This document shows, one piece after another, positions 13,157 to 16,057 of a stretch of 16,057 nucleotides of DNA. Each line of letters opens with the position of its first letter. Positions within the stretch are counted from its first letter, which is position 1. Below the pieces are notes generated by a model. That model was not told where the DNA came from, searched no databases, and worked only from the letters and a program-made list of their open reading frames with translations. A program made the translations under genes and the position numbers. Source of the stretch: 2-01-FULL-40-42 sp964349415 (GTDB taxonomy: Bacteria > Patescibacteriota > Microgenomatia > UBA1406 > GWC2-37-13); contig CAYGGJ010000015.1 of assembly GCA_964349415.1 (NCBI GenBank), forward strand, positions 1-16,057. The letters run 5' to 3'.

Positions 13157-13563
13157 GCTTCACTTTGGGTTTGGGTGATCACCACCTCGCGCGTGCGGGG
13201 ACCGGTATCAAAATCGATAAGAACAATTCTTTGCCACTGCCCAAGGAGTAACTTTCCATCCTGGAAAGGAACTGTTTCGCTCGGTCCAAACATGGTAGCA
13301 CGCAGATGTGATGCGCCATTGTCGTCATTTTCCCATGTTTGGTGGTGTTTCCAGTCCTTCTTATAAGGGGAAAAAACTTCCAACGCTTCTTTTAAATCTT
13401 CATACAGGTTAGGGTCGCCTTCGATAATAGATATCGAGGCGGTGGATCCTTTTACAAATACATTTACCAAGCCGTTTTTATTTTTTGGAAGTGAATCCTG
13501 CACTTTTTCCGTAATGTCTATGGCGTCGGTTAACCCTTTGGTCTTAATCGAGAAGGTTTTCAT
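13153..13563 (-). CDS. YjbQ/UPF0047 family protein
   Basis: The 136-residue protein belongs to the YjbQ (UPF0047) family. Conserved features include GLVNVFVKGSTASI (31-44), HHQTWENDDNGASHLRA (73-89), GPSETVPF (93-100), DGKLLLGQWQ (102-111) and the GPRTREV near the end (121-127). Family members are small cytoplasmic proteins; some have been reported to have weak thiamine-phosphate synthase activity, and the real role is unsettled. The conserved His and Asp residues suggest a metal or phosphate site. It is divergent from the RNase H gene and shares its -10 region. Six bases separate its TATAAT from the ATG. Confidence 0.88.
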   Translation of the reverse strand: MKTFSIKTKGLTDAIDITEKVQDSLPKNKNGLVNVFVKGSTASISIIEGDPNLYEDLKEALEVFSPYKKDWKHHQTWENDDNGASHLRATMFGPSETVPFQDGKLLLGQWQRIVLIDFDTGPRTREVVITQTQSEA

Positions 13564-13565
13564 AC

Positions 13566-13575
13566 TATAATTATA
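13566..13575. promoter_or_regulatory. Palindromic bidirectional -10 box between yjbQ and RNase H genes
   Basis: TATAATTATA is its own reverse complement and gives TATAAT on each strand: 13566-13571 for the RNase H gene (9 bases before its ATG) and 13575-13570 for the yjbQ gene (6 bases before its ATG). The two start codons are only 17 bases apart. Transcription in the two directions should be mutually exclusive at any moment. Confidence 0.65.
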
Positions 13576-13580
13576 CCTAC

Positions 13581-13985
13581 ATGATTTTGCAAATCTTTAC
13601 GGACGGGGGATCCAAAGGTAATCCCGGACCTTCATCAATAGGCTACATAGCATATCTTGACGGAAAAGAATTTTTTAAAGGAAGGGCTGACATCGGTATA
13701 GGTACCAATAATGAAGCAGAGTATGCTGCGGTAGTTAGAGCCTTGGAAAAGGTAAAAGAAAAAAAGAAAGAATTGGAGAATGTCGAAAAAGTGGAGTTGA
13801 AAAGCGACTCACGTCTTTTGGTAAACCAAGTTAACGGACTCTTTAAAGTAAAAAACGGAAAGATTAAGGAAAATATTTTTGCTATTCGTGCACTGGAGCA
13901 GGAGATCGGTATTCCCATATCCTACGTTAATATTCCCAGAGAGGAAAACCAGGTCGCAGATGATCTGGTGAATAATATAGCTTAA
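13581..13985 (+). CDS. rnhA: Ribonuclease HI-like protein
   Basis: The 134-residue protein is an RNase H of type 1, which cuts the RNA strand of RNA-DNA hybrids (R-loops, primer remnants). The motif FTDGGSKGNPGPSSIG (6-21) contains the first catalytic Asp (D8); TNNEAEY (42-48) supplies E47, KSDSRL (74-79) supplies D76, and VADDLVN (125-131) supplies D127. It is short and lacks the basic protrusion of the E. coli enzyme, like archaeal-type and Bacillus YpdQ-like RNase HI. It starts at ATG nine bases after a TATAAT with no ribosome binding site. The stop overlaps the convergent rpiB gene by 4 bases (TTAA). Confidence 0.9.
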   Translation: MILQIFTDGGSKGNPGPSSIGYIAYLDGKEFFKGRADIGIGTNNEAEYAAVVRALEKVKEKKKELENVEKVELKSDSRLLVNQVNGLFKVKNGKIKENIFAIRALEQEIGIPISYVNIPREENQVADDLVNNIA

Positions 13986-14470
13986 GAAGCCGTTACTTCC
14001 GGTTCTTCCAGAAGAGGAGCGGGTACCTTTACGTCAAGTTCATCATGCTTCTTCACTCTTCGTAGATATTTCTCGTCATTCTTCAAAGGAGTTTTCAAAA
14101 ATATGTCTACAAATTGCTTGGAAGTCTCAAAGTCGACGTAATCGGCAGGGATTCCGAGTACATTTACATGATCGTTTTCCCTCACATGCTTTACTTGTTC
14201 TTTATCAAATCCTACGGCACATCGTATACCGGGAAAGCGGTTTGCTGTTATTTCCACCCCGCCACCGCCACATATAAGGATTCCTACAAACTCTTTAGGA
14301 TTTTGAAGCACAGCTTGTGCCACTTTTGCCGCAAAATCAGGAAAATCATCTTGTGGATCCAGCTCGTAATTTCCCAGATCTTCAACCCGGATGTTTTGTT
14401 CCTGTAGATGTTCTACCAGCTTATTTTTCAGCTCAAAACCTCTATGATCTGCGCCCATAAAGATGGTCAT
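13982..14470 (-). CDS. rpiB: Ribose-5-phosphate isomerase B
   Basis: The 162-residue protein is an RpiB/LacAB-type isomerase, interconverting ribose-5-phosphate and ribulose-5-phosphate in the cytoplasm. GADHRGFELK (6-15) holds the substrate-binding Asp8 and His9, and ILICGGGGVEITANR (64-78) the catalytic base Cys67. The usual CGTG reads CGGG, and the usual HND before NVL reads NDH (99-101), so parts of the active site are altered. A 25-residue charged C-terminal extension is present. The gene has an extended -10 eight bases upstream and is divergent from fmt. It is related in pathway to the Rpe-like protein at 9531-10190. Confidence 0.9.
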   Translation of the reverse strand: MTIFMGADHRGFELKNKLVEHLQEQNIRVEDLGNYELDPQDDFPDFAAKVAQAVLQNPKEFVGILICGGGGVEITANRFPGIRCAVGFDKEQVKHVRENDHVNVLGIPADYVDFETSKQFVDIFLKTPLKNDEKYLRRVKKHDELDVKVPAPLLEEPEVTAS

Positions 14471-14478
14471 ACGCTTTG

Positions 14479-14487
14479 AGTATAGCA
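14479..14487 (-). promoter_or_regulatory. Extended -10 promoter of rpiB
   Basis: The minus strand reads TGCTATACT, ending eight bases before the ATG at 14470. The fmt promoter lies five bases away on the other strand. Confidence 0.6.
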
Positions 14488-14492
14488 GAGGG

Positions 14493-14501
14493 TGATATAA
14501 T
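14493..14501 (+). promoter_or_regulatory. Extended -10 promoter of fmt
   Basis: TGATATAAT is a perfect extended -10 element ending eight bases before the ATG at 14510. The GGTGA just upstream overlaps this box and is too far from the start to act as a ribosome binding site. Confidence 0.65.
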
Positions 14502-14509
14502 CAAACAAT

Positions 14510-15370
14510 ATGAAAAAACTCAAAATAGCCTATTTTGGTAGCCCGGACTTCTCGGCAGAATTTTTGGAAAAATTGTTGACCGATACAGATCTGCCGGTAG
14601 AAACAGTTTCTGTAGTTACTCCGCCCGACAAGCCCGCCGGAAGAAAAGGAATCTCAACTCCAGTACCGGTAAAACAGATAGCTCAAAAGTATAATGTTCC
14701 GGTTATAGATTCTCTGCAGGAACTAGATTCAGATCTGGATCTTGGCCTTCTTTTTGCCTACGGAGAAATTTTACCTAAGGAAGTTCTTAAAAAACCAAAG
14801 CATGGGATCTGGAACATTCACCCTTCTCTCCTGCCTTTATACCGCGGTGCAGCGCCCATGGCAACGCCTTTGATAGAAGGGGTTAGTAATACCGGGGTAA
14901 CGCTTATGAAGATGGATGAACAGTTGGATCATGGTCCGATCATTGCTCAAGAGGAAGCAGATATTTTACCAAAGGAGCGGCATCCGGAGCTTGCAAAAAG
15001 ACTCTCAAATCTGAGTTATAAGTTATTCAAAAAAGCAGTTAACGAATTTGTTTCCCACGAAAATTCAATTCACATGAGGGATCAGGATGAAGCAAAAGCA
15101 ACCTTCACCAAGACCTTTACCAAACAGGACGGGTTCACTCCGACAGCAGATTTTTCAGAAAAACCGCAAGAGGTCTTTAACCGCTTCCGAGGACTTTATC
15201 CCTGGCCGGGTTTATGGACAAAAGTGATCTTAAATGACAGAGAACAGAGGCTGAAAATCACCGACTTGGATATTGAAGAAGACAAGTTGATTATAAAGAA
15301 AGTGCAGCTTGAAGGAAAAAAAGAAGTTGATTACTCTTCTTTCAAAGAGGCTTACAAAATCAACCTCTGA
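14510..15370 (+). CDS. fmt: Methionyl-tRNA formyltransferase
   Basis: The 286-residue protein transfers a formyl group from 10-formyl-tetrahydrofolate to Met-tRNA(fMet), the initiator tRNA. The N-terminal formyltransferase domain shows PPDKPAGR (38-45), NIHPSLLPLYRGAAP (102-116) with catalytic N102 and H104, and LDHGPI (139-144) with D140, matching Asn106, His108 and Asp144 of E. coli. A shortened C-terminal tRNA-binding domain follows, with the family's FRGLYPWPG motif at about 229-237; total length is some 30 residues below E. coli. Presence of Fmt shows formyl-methionine initiation here. It overlaps the convergent transporter gene by 11 bases. Confidence 0.94.
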   Translation: MKKLKIAYFGSPDFSAEFLEKLLTDTDLPVETVSVVTPPDKPAGRKGISTPVPVKQIAQKYNVPVIDSLQELDSDLDLGLLFAYGEILPKEVLKKPKHGIWNIHPSLLPLYRGAAPMATPLIEGVSNTGVTLMKMDEQLDHGPIIAQEEADILPKERHPELAKRLSNLSYKLFKKAVNEFVSHENSIHMRDQDEAKATFTKTFTKQDGFTPTADFSEKPQEVFNRFRGLYPWPGLWTKVILNDREQRLKITDLDIEEDKLIIKKVQLEGKKEVDYSSFKEAYKINL

Positions 15371-16043
15371 AAAAGGTTCCTACAAAATAGGCGAGCGTTG
15401 CAGAAATACCTCCGAGCAGTAAAATTTCTCCGACAGATCTGATAGGAGGCTCCTTTGTCACCCTCCATCTTAAAAATCCCAGAAGAAGAAGTGCTAGAAA
15501 TGTAAAGATGACGGAAAGGGTAAATAGAGGAACTTCTTTAAAAAACACATAAGGAATAAGCGGTATGAATCCAAAAAACAAGAAAGCCGTAAACGTTGCA
15601 AAGCCTGTCATATAAGGATTGTCATGGACCGGATTGGGGAGCTGAAGTTCATAGTTCATCATAAAATCAGTCCAATATTCGGGATTCTTGCTATAAAGCT
15701 GCGTAATCTGCTCGGCATCCTTCTTTGAAAAACCACGGCTTTGAAGAAGTTCGACGGTTTCTTCAAATTCAGCTTTGGGGTTATTCTTTACCTCCTGGAG
15801 TTCCTTTGCACGCTCTGCATTATAGACGTCCTGCTCTGATCTTATAGACAGAAAGTTGCTCAAACCCATTGAAGCACCGTCTGCAACGAGATTTGCCAAT
15901 CCAAAAAGAAGCACGACGAGTACCGGCAGTGCATTTACATCGGTCTGTGCTCCTGCAAACCCTCCAACCACTGCAAAAGTAGTCACGATTCCATCTGTGC
16001 CACCGTATACGATCTCCTTTAAGTAGGCTGAGACGGGAGTCAT
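15360..16043 (-). CDS. VIT1/CCC1-family iron/manganese transporter-like protein
   Basis: The 227-residue protein has the VIT1/CCC1 fold features: YGGTDGIVTTFAVVGG (13-28) in the first helix, DGASMGLSNFLS (55-66) in the second with the conserved Asp and Met, then a charged cytoplasmic segment (about 69-140) rich in Glu that in relatives binds metal, and three C-terminal helices (about 145-170, 172-192 and 206-225). Homologues move Fe(II) or Mn(II) out of the cytoplasm or into vacuoles by proton exchange. In this bacterium an efflux or detoxification role is the simplest guess, complementing the Nramp importer at 5820. The ATG at 16043 has only 14 bases upstream in the window, so its promoter cannot be judged. 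Confidence 0.88.
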   Translation of the reverse strand: MTPVSAYLKEIVYGGTDGIVTTFAVVGGFAGAQTDVNALPVLVVLLFGLANLVADGASMGLSNFLSIRSEQDVYNAERAKELQEVKNNPKAEFEETVELLQSRGFSKKDAEQITQLYSKNPEYWTDFMMNYELQLPNPVHDNPYMTGFATFTAFLFFGFIPLIPYVFFKEVPLFTLSVIFTFLALLLLGFLRWRVTKEPPIRSVGEILLLGGISATLAYFVGTFFRG

Positions 16044-16057
16044 CTTGTGTTCTCTCT

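Noticed and set aside
1..16057. Recoding of UGA as glycine, as in Gracilibacteria
   Set aside because: TGA ends several genes at the expected family length, including fmt and the methyltransferase, so the standard bacterial code applies.
1..16057. CRISPR array, prophage or defence island
   Set aside because: No regularly spaced direct repeats, phage genes, integrase or nuclease clusters were seen on either strand.

Overview
The window looks like a piece of chromosome from an ultra-small, gene-dense bacterium, most likely a member of the Candidate Phyla Radiation (Patescibacteria, perhaps Microgenomates). The lineage is inferred from the style of the genome: very tight packing, a competence gene (dprA), sparse pentose-phosphate enzymes of divergent sequence, many small secreted or membrane proteins of unknown function, and leaderless-looking genes. 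TGA ends several genes here (KGG protein, the clan GH-A-like protein, the methyltransferase, fmt), so a UGA-recoded lineage is excluded. No insertion sequence, prophage or CRISPR array was found.

Layout. 1-13: the first four codons of a minus-strand gene with a perfect ribosome binding site. 126-196: tRNA-Thr(GGT), followed after one base by a secreted protein with five Cys-pair repeats. 1195-2816 (minus): penicillin-binding protein 2, split by a one-base frameshift in an A6 run. 2859-2932: tRNA-Pro(GGG). 3006-3927: three small genes (an orphan basic protein, a 48-residue KGG stress protein, a one-helix membrane protein) and one terminator. 3931-5316 (minus): a GH63/mannosylglycerate-hydrolase-like enzyme. 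5402-7160: a DtxR/MntR-type regulator and an Nramp transporter, with an 18-bp palindrome just before the regulator. 7183-9528: dCTP deaminase, a structured leader, and an exported clan GH-A-like protein ending in an EF-hand-like loop. 9531-10190 (minus): a ribulose-phosphate-epimerase-like protein. 10228-11718: a Dot1-like methyltransferase and a membrane protein. 11780-12856: dprA. 12950-13156: a second one-helix membrane protein resembling the one at 3721. 13153-15370: YjbQ, RNase H, RpiB and Fmt in alternating directions. 15360-16043 (minus): a VIT1/CCC1-like metal transporter.

How the genes work together. The regulator-Nramp pair is a metal-uptake operon with a probable autoregulatory operator; the VIT-like protein near the right end may handle the same metals. 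RpiB and the Rpe-like protein belong to the non-oxidative pentose phosphate pathway. PBP2 builds cell wall, Fmt and the tRNAs serve translation, and DprA and RNase H act on nucleic acids.

Two modes of gene start stand out. Most housekeeping genes have a TATAAT-like -10 box, often with an upstream TG, only 6-10 bases before the start codon and no Shine-Dalgarno sequence, which implies leaderless mRNA. Four small genes instead carry a near-identical AAGGAGGTGA site followed by ATGGC. All six convergent gene ends overlap or lie within 3 bases, leaving no room for terminators.
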